From Sthenelais limicola (taxonomy: Eukaryota; Annelida; Polychaeta; Phyllodocida; Sigalionidae), in the NCBI GenBank assembly GCA_942159475.1, contig OW804100.1, positions 12,708,646 through 12,772,645 of the forward strand: a stretch of DNA of 64,000 nucleotides, written 5' to 3'. A program made the position numbers and the translations under genes. Below the pieces are notes generated by a model that made no database searches, was not told the origin of the DNA, and saw only the letters and a program-made list of their open reading frames with translations. Shown here piece by piece: positions 23,719 through 35,438 of the stretch. Numbering within the stretch: position 1 is the first letter of the stretch; the number at the start of each line of letters is the position of its first letter.

Positions 23719-25111
23719 CTCTTCCTAACCTGATAGGAGAGACTACCACTTGAGCCTGCATACATGGGCTGATGCAATAACTAAAGCCAGATGGCCTTGA
23801 GGTAACTTGACTGGTGTGCTGAGGAAATAACTGGGCCCAGTACCCACCTCTCCCTTACACACCTGCAGGGCAACAGAGCAGGCACTGAGCACTGAGGTAC
23901 TTAGCCTTCTCCTACTATTCACCTCCTACTACATTCTCCTACTACTCATAATTCTACTACTTCCACTCCACTTCTACTGCTTCTTACCCTGTCTCCTACT
24001 TTTCCTATTACATCCACACATATTTCCTATTCCATCTACTCACTTTGTACTACTTCTCCTATTACATCCACTTCTACTTTTATTACCGATCATTCCTCAT
24101 CCACTCCAACTTCCATATTCTCCTACTCCTACTACATCCATGCCTACAACTACTACTTCTCCTACTCCATCAAAGTAACTAAGTACTGATTCTGCTACTT
24201 TCTCCCTACTATCTCTACTTCTACCACCTTCTATTCCTACTTCAACCAACCATTCTTCTACAACTCATCCTACTACACATACTTTTGATTACCTTCTACT
24301 TTCACTATACCTCAGTCTGTCTTCATAGACCCCTCTAATCACTCTTGCTCTGCACAATTTTCCATGCACATAATCTCTTCTTCCTGTCCCCTTCCCTAGC
24401 CCTTTCTATCCTCCCTCCCCTTAGTAACTTTTCCTATCCCATCAACCTCCTCCTTCCTAACCCCTGGCAGAATTCCTCACTCCCTTGTTCTCTCTGTTCT
24501 CTTCCTCTCCCTTTAAAGGTCTTTGACATGGAAAATCTCGATAGACATGGAAGAGGAAGACTATCCAGTGAACCACAGAATTCCTTCTCCCTATTAAGTC
24601 CATCTCTGTCTGTGTGTCATCCTCTACTCTAAACATGTATCACAAACTATCTCCCTGTAATTCTCCAAAATCCATCCCTAGTCTCTGTTTCTGTTGCTCT
24701 GTCTCTCTTCTGAATCCACCTTTCCTTTCTCCTCTTTCTTCTCTTTCTATCTCTATGTCTCCCCATAACCCACCCTTCTTCTCCACCTCTGAAAGCCCAT
24801 GTGGTGAGGCACTTGAATTGTGGTGGAGTCTGGTGGGAAATGCAGCAATTAACAGTGCCAGCTCTATAGTTCTTCCATGAATCATCAGGTGTCAGGTGTG
24901 AGCCATTGGCTAGTATACTATGCCTCTTATATTCTCTGCATATTCAAGAAAGAGTCTGAAGCTTATCTTTCCTCTGTCTCCTCTCCCTCCCAATCAATAG
25001 TGCACTTTTGTCAGTCAGTCAGAAGCAGGCCCACCAGTTGGAATGACCAAATCAAATGAAGGCATGGGTAGTCCTGAAGTGACTTTTGGGTGCCAGTAAA
25101 AAAATACATGC

Positions 25112-25183
25112 TAGCAGAGCGTGGTTTCGATCCACGGACCTCTGGGTTATGGGCCCAGCACGCTTCCACTGCGCCACTCTGCT
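25112..25183 (-). tRNA. tRNA-iMet (CAU), monomer 6
   Basis: Identical intact initiator, T7 terminator. The flanking variants repeat those of monomer 3. Confidence 0.94.
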
Positions 25184-26576
25184 CTCTTCCTAACCTGATA
25201 GGAGAGACTACCACTTGAGCCTGCATACATGGGCTGATGCAATGACTAAAGCCAGATGGCCTTGAGGTAACTTGACTGGTGTGCTGAGGAAATAACTGGG
25301 CCCAGTACCCACCTCTCCCTTACACACCTGCAGGGCAACAGAGCAGGCACTGAGCACTGAGGTACTTAGCCTTCTCCTACTATTCACCTCCTACTACTTT
25401 CTCCTACTACTCATAATTCTACTACTTCCACTCCACTTCTACTGCTTCTTACCCTGTCTCCTACTTTTCCTATTACATCCACACATATTTCCTATTCCAT
25501 CTACTCACTTTGTACTACTTCTCCTATTACATCCACTTCTACTTTTATTACCGATCATTCCTCATCCACTCCTACTTCCATATTCTCCTACTCCTACTAC
25601 ATCCATGCCTACAACTACTACTTCTCCTACTCCATCAAAGTAACTAAGTACTGATTCTGCTACTTTCTCCCTACTATCTCTACTTCTACCACCTTCTATT
25701 CCTACTTCAACCAACCATTCTTCTACAACTCATCCTACTACACATACTTTTGATTACCTTCTACTTTCACTATACCTCAGTCTGTCTTCATAGACCCCTC
25801 TAATCACTCTTGCTCTGCACAATTTTCCATGCACATAATCTCTTCTTCCTGTCCCCTTCCCTAGCCCTTTCTATCCTCCCTCCCCTTAGTAACTTTTCCT
25901 ATCCCATCAACCTCCTCCTTCCTAACCCCTGGCAGAATTCCTCACTCCCTTGTTCTCTCTGTTCTCTTCCTCTCCCTTTAAAGGTCTTTGACATGGAAAA
26001 TCCCGATAGACATGGAAGAGGAAGACTATCCAGTGAACCACAGAATTCCTTCTCCCTATTAAGTCCATCTCTGTCTGTGTGTCATCCTCTACTCTAAACA
26101 TGTATCACAAACTATCTCCCTGTAATTCTCCAAAATCCATCCCTAGTCTCTGTTTCTGTTGCTCTGTCTCTCTTCTGAATCCACCTTTCCTTTCTCCTCT
26201 TTCTTCTCTTTCTATCTCTATGTCTCCCCATAACCCACCCTTCTTCTCCACCTCTGAAAGCCCATGTGGTGAGGCACTTGAATTGTGGTGGAGTCTGGTG
26301 GGAAATGCAGCAATTAACAGTGCCAGCTCTATAGTTCTTCCATGAATCATCAGGTGTCAGGTGTGAGCCATTGGCTAGTATACTATGCCTCTTATATTCT
26401 CTGCATATTCAAGAAAGAGTCTGAAGCTTATCTTTCCTCTGTCTCCTCTCCCTCCCAATCAATAGTGCACTTTTGTCAGTCAGTCAGAAGCAGGCCCACC
26501 AGTTGGAATGACCAAATCAAATGAAGGCATGGGTAGTCCTGAAGTGACTTTTGGGTGCCAGTAAAAAAATACATGC

Positions 26577-26648
26577 TAGCAGAGCGTGGTTTCGATCCAC
26601 GGACCTCTGGGTTATGGGCCCAGCACGCTTCCACTGCGCCACTCTGCT
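26577..26648 (-). tRNA. tRNA-iMet (CAU), monomer 7
   Basis: Identical intact initiator, T7 terminator. The flanking variants repeat those of monomer 4. Confidence 0.94.
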
Positions 26649-28041
26649 CTCTTCCTAACCTGATAGGAGAGACTACCACTTGAGCCTGCATACATGGGCT
26701 GATGCAATGACTAAAGCCAGATGGCCTTGAGGTAACTTGACTGGTGTGCTGAGGAAATAACTGGGCCCAGTACCCACCTCTCCCTTACACACCTGCAGGG
26801 CAACAGAGCAGGCACTGAGCACTGAGGTACTTAGCCTTCTCCTACTATTCACCTCCTACTACTTTCTCCTACTACTCATAATTCTACTACTTCCACTCCA
26901 CTTCTACTGCTTCTTACCCTGTCTCCTACTTTTCCTATTACATCCACACATATTTCCTATTCCATCTACTCACTTTGTACTACTTCTCCTATTACATCCA
27001 CTTCTACTTTTATTACCGATCATTCCTCATCCACTCCTACTTCCATATTCTCCTACTCCTACTACATCCATGCCTACAACTACTACTTCTCCTACTCCAT
27101 CAAAGTAACTAAGTACTGATTCTGCTACTTTCTCCCTACTATCTCTACTTCTACCACCTTCTATTCCTACTTCAACCAACCATTCTTCTACAACTCATCC
27201 TACTACACATACTTTTGATTACCTTCTACTTTCACTATACCTCAGTCTGTCTTCATAGACCCCTCTAATCACTCTTGCTCTGCACAATTTTCCATGCACA
27301 TAATCTCTTCTTCCTGTCCCCTTCCCTAGCCCTTTCTATCCTCCCTCCCCTTAGTAACTTTTCCTATCCCATCAACCTCCTCCTTCCTAACCCCTGGCAG
27401 AATTCCTCACTCCCTTGTTCTCTCTGTTCTCTTCCTCTCCCTTTAAAGGTCTTTGACATGGAAAATCCCGATAGACATGGAAGAGGAAGACTATCCAGTG
27501 AACCACAGAATTCCTTCTCCCTATTAAGTCCATCTCTGTCTGTGTGTCATCCTCTACTCTAAACATGTATCACAAACTATCTCCCTGTAATTCTCCAAAA
27601 TCCATCCCTAGTCTCTGTTTCTGTTCCTCTGTCTCTCTTCTGAATCCACCTTTCCTTTCTCCTCTTTCTTCTCTTTCTATCTCTATGTCTCCCCATAACC
27701 CACCCTTCTTCTCCACCTCTGAAAGCCCATGTGGTGAGGCACTTGAATTGTGGTGGAGTCTGGTGGGAAATGCAGCAATTAACAGTGCCAGCTCTATAGT
27801 TCTTCCATGAATCATCAGGTGTCAGGTGTGAGCCATTGGCTAGTATACTATGCCTCCTATATTCTCTGCATATTCAAGAAAGAGTCTGAAGCTTATCTTT
27901 CCTCTGTCTCCTCTCCCTCCCAATCAATAGTGCACTTTTGTCAGTCAGTCAGAAGCAGGCCCACCAGTTGGAATGACCAAATCAAATGAAGGCATGGGTA
28001 GTCCTGAAGTGACCTTTGGGTGCCAGTAAAAAAATACATGC

Positions 28042-28113
28042 TAGCAGAGCGTGGTTTCGATCCACGGACCTCTGGGTTATGGGCCCAGCACGCTTCCACT
28101 GCGCCACTCTGCT
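28042..28113 (-). tRNA. tRNA-iMet (CAU), monomer 8
   Basis: Identical intact initiator, T7 terminator. A private substitution (gacctttggg) lies just beyond the terminator. Confidence 0.94.
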
Positions 28114-29506
28114 CTCTTCCTAACCTGATAGGAGAGACTACCACTTGAGCCTGCATACATGGGCTGATGCAATGACTAAAGCCAGATGGCCTTGAGGTAA
28201 CTTGACTGGTGTGCTGAGGAAATAACTGGGCCCAGTACCCACCTCTCCCTTACACACCTGCAGGGCAACAAAGCAGGCACTGAGCACTGAGGTACTTAGC
28301 CTTCTCCTACTATTCACCTCCTACTACATTCTCCTACTACTCATAATTCTACTACTTCCACTCCACTTCTACTGCTTCTTACCCTGTCTCCTACTTTTCC
28401 TATTACATCCACACATATTTCCTATTCCATCTACTCACTTTGTACTACTTCTCCTATTACATCCACTTCTACTTTTATTACCGATCATTCCTCATCCACT
28501 CCAACTTCCATATTCTCCTACTCCTACTACATCCATGCCTACAACTACTACTTCTCCTACTCCATCAAAGTAACTAAGTACTGATTCTGCTACTTTCTCC
28601 CTACTATCTCTACTTCTACCACCTTCTATTCCTACTTCAACCAACCATTCTTCTACAACTCATCCTACTACACATACTTTTGATTACCTTCTACTTTCAC
28701 TATACCTCAGTCTGTCTTCATAGACCCCTCTAATCACTCTTGCTCTGCACAATTTTCCATGCACATAATCTCTTCTTCCTGTCCCCTTCCCTAGCCCTTT
28801 CTATCCTCCCTCCCCTTAGTAACTTTTCCTATCCCATCAACCTCCTCCTTCCTAACCCCTGGCTGAATTCCTCACTCCCTTGTTCTCTCTGTTCTCTTCC
28901 TCTCCCTTTAAAGGTCTTTGACATGGAAAATCTCGCTAGACATGGAAGAGGAAGACTATCCAGTGAACCACAGAATTCCTTCTCCCTATTAAGTCCATCT
29001 CTGTCTGTGTGTCATCCTCTACTCTAAACATGTATCACAAACTATCTCCCTGTAATTCTGCAAAATCCATCCCTAGTCTCTGTTTCTGTTGCTCTGTCTC
29101 TCTTCTGAATCCACCTTTCCTTTCTCCTCTTTCTTCTCTTTCTATCTCTATGTCTCCCCATAACCCACCCTTCTTCTCCACCTCTGAAAGCCCATGTGGT
29201 GAGGCACTTGAATTGTGGTGGAGTCTGGTGGGAAATGCAGCAATTAACAGTGCCAGCTCTATAGTTCTTCCATGAATCATCAGGTGTCAGGTGTGAGCCA
29301 TTGGCTAGTATACTATGCCTCCTATATTCTCTGCATATTCAAGAAAGAGTCTGAAGCTTATCTTTCCTCTGTCTCCTCTCCCTCCCAATCAATAGTGCAC
29401 TTTTGTCAGTCAGTCAGAAGCAGGCCCACCAGTTGGAATGACCAAATCAAATGAAGGCATGGGTAGTCCTGAAGTGACTTTTGGGTGCCAGTAAAAAAAT
29501 ACATGC

Positions 29507-29578
29507 TAGCAGAGCGTGGTTTCGATCCACGGACCTCTGGGTTATGGGCCCAGCACGCTTCCACTGCACCACTCTGCT
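29507..29578 (-). tRNA. tRNA-iMet (CAU), monomer 9, one substitution
   Basis: Differs from the other array copies by one base in the D stem (C11 to T, plus strand gcacc instead of gcgcc), which turns a C:G pair into U:G. The rest of the cloverleaf and the terminator are intact. The same change is seen in the two degenerate copies in the older monomers. Confidence 0.85.
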
Positions 29579-30971
29579 CTCTTCCTAACCTGATAGGAGA
29601 GACTACCACTTGAGCCTGCATACATGGGCTGATGCAATGACTAAAGCCAGATGGCCTTGAGGTAACTTGACTGGTGTGCTGAGGAAATAACTGGGCCCAG
29701 TACCCACCTCTCCCTTACACACCTGCAGGGCAACAGAGCAGGCACTGAGCACTGAGGTACTTAGCCTTCTCCTACTATTCACCTCCTACTACTTTCTCCT
29801 ACTACTCATAATTCTACTACTTCCACTCCACTTCTACTGCTTCTTACCCTGTCTCCTACTTTTCCTATTACATCCACACATATTTCCTATTCCATCTACT
29901 CACTTTGTACTACTTCTCCTATTACATCCACTTCTACTTTTATTACCGATCATTCCTCATCCACTCCTACTTCCATATTCTCCTACTCCTACTACATCCA
30001 TGCCTACAACTACTACTTCTCCTACTCCATCAAAGTAACTAAGTACTGATTCTGCTACTTTCTCCCTACTATCTCTACTTCTACCACCTTCTATTCCTAC
30101 TTCAACCAACCATTCTTCTACAACTCATCCTACTACACATACTTTTGATTACCTTCTACTTTCACTATACCTCAGTCTGTCTTCATAGACCCCTCTAATC
30201 ACTCTTGCTCTGCACAATTTTCCATGCACATAATCTCTTCTTCCTGTCCCCTTCCCTAGCCCTTTCTATCCTCCCTCCCCTTAGTAACTTTTCCTATCCC
30301 ATCAACCTCCTCCTTCCTAACCCCTGGCAGAATTCCTCACTCCCTTGTTCTCTCTGTTCTCTTCCTCTCCCTTTAAAGGTCTTTGACATGGAAAATCCCG
30401 ATAGACATGGAAGAGGAAGACTATCCAGTGAACCACAGAATTCCTTCTCCCTATTAAGTCCATCTCTGTCTGTGTGTCATCCTCTACTCTAAACATGTAT
30501 CACAAACTATCTCCCTGTAATTCTCCAAAATCCATCCCTAGTCTCTGTTTCTGTTCCTCTGTCTCTCTTCTGAATCCACCTTTCCTTTCTCCTCTTTCTT
30601 CTCTTTCTATCTCTATGTCTCCCCATAACCCACCCTTCTTCTCCACCTCTGAAAGCCCATGTGGTGAGGCACTTGAATTGTGGTGGAGTCTGGTGGGAAA
30701 TGCAGCAATTAACAGTGCCAGCTCTATAGTTCTTCCATGAATCATCAGGTGTCAGGTGTGAGCCATTGGCTAGTATACTATGCCTCTTATATTCTCTGCA
30801 TATTCAAGAAAGAGTCTGAAGCTTATCTTTCCTCTGTCTCCTCTCCCTCCCAATCAATAGTGCACTTTTGTCAGTCAGTCAGAAGCAGGCCCACCAGTTG
30901 GAATGACCAAATCAAATGAAGGCATGGGTAGTCCTGAAGTGACTTTTGGGTGCCAGTAAAAAAATACATGC

Positions 30972-31043
30972 TAGCAGAGCGTGGTTTCGATCCACGGACC
31001 TCTGGGTTATGGGCCCAGCACGCTTCCACTGCGCCACTCTGCT
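30972..31043 (-). tRNA. tRNA-iMet (CAU), monomer 10
   Basis: Identical intact initiator, T7 terminator. The flank has a mixed variant pattern that breaks the three-copy order. Confidence 0.94.
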
Positions 31044-32436
31044 CTCTTCCTAACCTGATAGGAGAGACTACCACTTGAGCCTGCATACATGGGCTGATGC
31101 AATGACTAAAGCCAGATGGCCTTGAGGTAACTTGACTGGTGTGCTGAGGAAATAACTGGGCCCAGTACCCACCTCTCCCTTACACACCTGCAGGGCAACA
31201 GAGCAGGCACTGAGCACTGAGGTACTTAGCCTTCTCCTACTATTCACCTCCTACTACTTTCTCCTACTACTCATAATTCTACTACTTCCACTCCACTTCT
31301 ACTGCTTCTTACCCTGTCTCCTACTTTTCCTATTACATCCACACATATTTCCTATTCCATCTACTCACTTTGTACTACTTCTCCTATTACATCCACTTCT
31401 ACTTTTATTACCGATCATTCCTCATCCACTCCTACTTCCATATTCTCCTACTCCTACTACATCCATGCCTACAACTACTACTTCTCCTACTCCATCAAAG
31501 TAACTAAGTACTGATTCTGCTACTTTCTCCCTACTATCTCTACTTCTACCACCTTCTATTCCTACTTCAACCAACCATTCTTCTACAACTCATCCTACTA
31601 CACATACTTTTGATTACCTTCTACTTTCACTATACCTCAGTCTGTCTTCATAGACCCCTCTAATCACTCTTGCTCTGCACAATTTTCCATGCACATAATC
31701 TCTTCTTCCTGTCCCCTTCCCTAGCCCTTTCTATCCTCCCTCCCCTTAGTAACTTTTCCTATCCCATCAACCTCCTCCTTCCTAACCCCTGGCAGAATTC
31801 CTCACTCCCTTGTTCTCTCTGTTCTCTTCCTCTCCCTTTAAAGGTCTTTGACATGGAAAATCCCGATAGACATGGAAGAGGAAGACTATCCAGTGAACCA
31901 CAGAATTCCTTCTCCCTATTAAGTCCATCTCTGTCTGTGTGTCATCCTCTACTCTAAACATGTATCACAAACTATCTCCCTGTAATTCTGCAAAATCCAT
32001 CCCTAGTCTCTGTTTCTGTTGCTCTGTCTCTCTTCTGAATCCACCTTTCCTTTCTCCTCTTTCTTCTCTTTCTATCTCTATGTCTCCCCATAACCCACCC
32101 TTCTTCTCCACCTCTGAAAGCCCATGTGGTGAGGCACTTGAATTGTGGTGGAGTCTGGTGGGAAATGCAGCAATTAACAGTGCCAGCTCTATAGTTCTTC
32201 CATGAATCATCAGGTGTCAGGTGTGAGCCATTGGCTAGTATACTATGCCTCTTATATTCTCTGCATATTCAAGAAAGAGTCTGAAGCTTATCTTTCCTCT
32301 GTCTCCTCTCCCTCCCAATCAATAGTGCACTTTTGTCAGTCAGTCAGAAGCAGGCCCACCAGTTGGAATGACCAAATCAAATGAAGGCATGGGTAGTCCT
32401 GAAGTGACTTTTGGGTGCCAGTAAAAAAATACATGC

Positions 32437-32508
32437 TAGCAGAGCGTGGTTTCGATCCACGGACCTCTGGGTTATGGGCCCAGCACGCTTCCACTGCGCC
32501 ACTCTGCT
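32437..32508 (-). tRNA. tRNA-iMet (CAU), monomer 11
   Basis: Identical intact initiator, T7 terminator. Confidence 0.94.
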
Positions 32509-33901
32509 CTCTTCCTAACCTGATAGGAGAGACTACCACTTGAGCCTGCATACATGGGCTGATGCAATGACTAAAGCCAGATGGCCTTGAGGTAACTTGA
32601 CTGGTGTGCTGAGGAAATAACTGGGCCCAGTACCCACCTCTCCCTTACACACCTGCAGGGCAACAGAGCAGGCACTGAGCACTGAGGTACTTAGCCTTCT
32701 CCTACTATTCACCTCCTACTACTTTCTCCTACTACTCATAATTCTACTACTTCCACTCCACTTCTACTGCTTCTTACCCTGTCTCCTACTTTTCCTATTA
32801 CATCCACACATATTTCCTATTCCATCTACTCACTTTGTACTACTTCTCCTATTACATCCACTTCTACTTTTATTACCGATCATTCCTCATCCACTCCTAC
32901 TTCCATATTCTCCTACTCCTACTACATCCATGCCTACAACTACTACTTCTCCTACTCCATCAAAGTAACTAAGTACTGATTCTGCTACTTTCTCCCTACT
33001 ATCTCTACTTCTACCACCTTCTATTCCTACTTCAACCAACCATTCTTCTACAACTCATCCTACTACACATACTTTTGATTACCTTCTACTTTCACTATAC
33101 CTCAGTCTGTCTTCATAGACCCCTCTAATCACTCTTGCTCTGCACAATTTTCCATGCACATAATCTCTTCTTCCTGTCCCCTTCCCTAGCCCTTTCTATC
33201 CTCCCTCCCCTTAGTAACTTTTCCTATCCCATCAACCTCCTCCTTCCTAACCCCTGGCAGAATTCCTCACTCCCTTGTTCTCTCTGTTCTCTTCCTCTCC
33301 CTTTAAAGGTCTTTGACATGGAAAATCCCGATAGACATGGAAGAGGAAGACTATCCAGTGAACCACAGAATTCCTTCTCCCTATTAAGTCCATCTCTGTC
33401 TGTGTGTCATCCTCTACTCTAAACATGTATCACAAACTATCTCCCTGTAATTCTGCAAAATCCATCCCTAGTCTCTGTTTCTGTTGCTCTGTCTCTCTTC
33501 TGAATCCACCTTTCCTTTCTCCTCTTTCTTCTCTTTCTATCTCTATGTCTCCCCATAACCCACCCTTCTTCTCCACCTCTGAAAGCCCATGTGGTGAGGC
33601 ACTTGAATTGTGGTGGAGTCTGGTGGGAAATGCAGCAATTAACAGTGCCAGCTCTATAGTTCTTCCATGAATCATCAGGTGTCAGGTGTGAGCCATTGGC
33701 TAGTATACTATGCCTCTTATATTCTCTGCATATTCAAGAAAGAGTCTGAAGCTTATCTTTCCTCTGTCTCCTCTCCCTCCCAATCAATAGTGCACTTTTG
33801 TCAGTCAGTCAGAAGCAGGCCCACCAGTTGGAATGACCAAATCAAATGAAGGCATGGGTAGTCCTGAAGTGACTTTTGGGTGCCAGTAAAAAAATACATG
33901 C

Positions 33902-33973
33902 TAGCAGAGCGTGGTTTCGATCCACGGACCTCTGGGTTATGGGCCCAGCACGCTTCCACTGCGCCACTCTGCT
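33902..33973 (-). tRNA. tRNA-iMet (CAU), monomer 12
   Basis: Identical intact initiator, T7 terminator. Last tRNA of the array, about 290 bp before the LINE insertion. Confidence 0.94.
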
Positions 33974-34268
33974 CTCTTCCTAACCTGATAGGAGAGACTA
34001 CCACTTGAGCCTGCATACATGGGCTGATGCAATGACTAAAGCCAGATGGCCTTGAGGTAACTTGACTGGTGTGCTGAGGAAATAACTGGGCCCAGTACCC
34101 ACCTCTCCCTTACACACCTGCAGGGCAACAGAGCAGGCACTGAGCACTGAGGTACTTAGCCTTCTCCTACTATTCACCTCCTACTACTTTCTCCTACTAC
34201 TCATAATTCTACTACTTCCACTCCACTTCTACTGCTTCTTACCCTGTCTCCTACTTTTCCTATTACAG

Positions 34269-35393
34269 GTAGATAGTATAAAACTACTGGAAAAGGATTT
34301 GAAACTAGCAAATGAGAAAATCGATAAAATAAAATCAGAAGTGGACGACATAGCGAGTGTCAAACTGACAGCAAATGGAGGTAAAGTGACAGGAGACGGA
34401 TCCACGCACCTCCTCATCGAGGGGGTACCCGAAGACTGGGACAAATATGATCAATTGAATGGAGAAACCACTCAAAAAGTGGAAAATACTAAACTATTCA
34501 TCTATAATATGGTATCAACCACCATTCCGATTAAACAAGAAGAAATAGTCGTCGCATACAGAGTGGGCGTGGCCTCGGGCAAAAACACCACTAGGGCGAT
34601 TTATGTTGACTTGGATACGCCGGAAAAGAAAAGGTTGATTCTAAACAACGCTAAAGAAATAAGGAGGAAAACAAAATCAAACCTCTGGTTTAATAAGTTC
34701 ACACCCAGCCTTAGGGACCCATCGCAAAGACTCCTTAGTGACTGTCACAAGCTCTTACGGCTAAATAAACATCAAGCCGATCTGTTGCCAGGCCATATCA
34801 AATGTGGGTCACGAGCATACGCAAAAGGCGACCTCCATCTTCTCCCCACCGGCTGCAGGCCAGTTGATGTCTCGCATTTCCCGGTGGAAGGGGGAAGCAT
34901 AGGTTTCCACGGTATTCATAGTCCCTTCTCGAACTTTTACGAAGCCAAATTTAGATTTGAGAATAAAGAATATAATACATCTGAACATTGCTACCAAGTA
35001 CAAAAAGCCTTGCATTACAAAAATCAAGCGGCAGCGACTAAAATCCGTAGCCTCTACAGTCCTGCCAGAGCGAAGGCTGAAGGTAGCAAGCTGGATGCTG
35101 CGGCTACCCCGCAGCAAATTCAATCCTGGAAAGCGATAGAAAAAGATGTCCTGAAGTCTGTTGTTCGCCATAAATTCACACAAATTAAATCTTTAAAAGA
35201 GAAACTGATCGATCCTAACATTAGCAAATTCTACGAAGTTACGAGCTCGAAAGTATGGGGAGTCGGCCGCAATGTCCGCGGGGTATTGATTGCAAATGGC
35301 CGCCGTGTTGATCTTAAGCTCAAATCCTTCTCAGGCGAGAACGCTTTTGGTAGGATATTAGAAGAGATAAGAGAGGAATTACGAGCAGGATAG
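34269..35393 (+). CDS. LINE ORF1: coiled coil, RRM-like domain and NADAR/YbiA-like domain (5' truncated)
   Basis: The frame is open from the left junction with no ATG. The residues at 34269-34340 form a short Lys/Glu-rich coiled coil. An RRM-like segment follows (THLLIEGVPEDW, then EEIVVAYRVGVASG, then RAIYVDLDTPEKKRLIL), in the order seen in LINE ORF1 RNA-binding proteins. From about 34905 to 35390 comes a NADAR domain: HSPFSNFYEAKFRF, EYNTSEHCYQVQKAL with the family's conserved Glu and Tyr-Gln, SKVWGVGRN, and a terminal GENAFGRILEEIREEL helix. NADAR proteins such as bacterial YbiA cleave glycosidic bonds of riboflavin intermediates or ADP-ribose derivatives; activity here is inferred. The protein probably binds the element RNA. 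The role of the NADAR domain is open: RNA/ADP-ribose processing or defence against host ADP-ribosylation. Confidence 0.8.
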   Translation, partial: VDSIKLLEKDLKLANEKIDKIKSEVDDIASVKLTANGGKVTGDGSTHLLIEGVPEDWDKYDQLNGETTQKVENTKLFIYNMVSTTIPIKQEEIVVAYRVGVASGKNTTRAIYVDLDTPEKKRLILNNAKEIRRKTKSNLWFNKFTPSLRDPSQRLLSDCHKLLRLNKHQADLLPGHIKCGSRAYAKGDLHLLPTGCRPVDVSHFPVEGGSIGFHGIHSPFSNFYEAKFRFENKEYNTSEHCYQVQKALHYKNQAAATKIRSLYSPARAKAEGSKLDAAATPQQIQSWKAIEKDVLKSVVRHKFTQIKSLKEKLIDPNISKFYEVTSSKVWGVGRNVRGVLIANGRRVDLKLKSFSGENAFGRILEEIREELRAG

Positions 35394-35438
35394 ATATTAC
35401 CAGGAGAGAATTAACCATAACTTCGATCCCTGATAAAT

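Larger units (their letters stand above)
16810..34267. repeat. 1,465-bp hybrid satellite with one tRNA-iMet per monomer, 12 copies
   Basis: Near-identical monomers at exact 1,465-bp steps (for example tRNA starts at 17787, 19252, 20717 and so on to 33902). Each monomer is 716 bp of the 949-bp satellite (for example 18449-19164) joined to 749 bp of the older tRNA monomer. Sparse variants recur every third copy: ccactccaacttcc at about 19.71, 24.10 and 28.50 kb, gaaaatctcg at 20.14, 24.53 and 28.93 kb, giving a 4,395-bp higher-order unit that breaks down after about copy 9. The first copy holds an LTR-like insertion at 16906-17080. The last monomer is split by the LINE at 34267/40490. The repeated 60-95-residue open frames lie in pyrimidine-rich sequence or across the tRNA and are not credible proteins. 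Confidence 0.95.

Noticed and set aside
17289..34016. Repeated open frames of 95, 88, 81, 71 and 60 codons in every 1,465-bp monomer
   Set aside because: They repeat only because the monomer repeats. They lie in pyrimidine-rich sequence on both strands or run across the tRNA gene, and show no protein family or codon bias.
16810..34267. CRISPR-like or bacterial repeat array
   Set aside because: The monomers are 1,465 bp with eukaryotic tRNA genes and no short repeat/spacer pattern.
34229..34444. Minus-strand frames over the LINE ORFs (also 34809-35183 and 37186-38250)
   Set aside because: Shadows of the plus-strand LINE ORFs, without motifs of their own.
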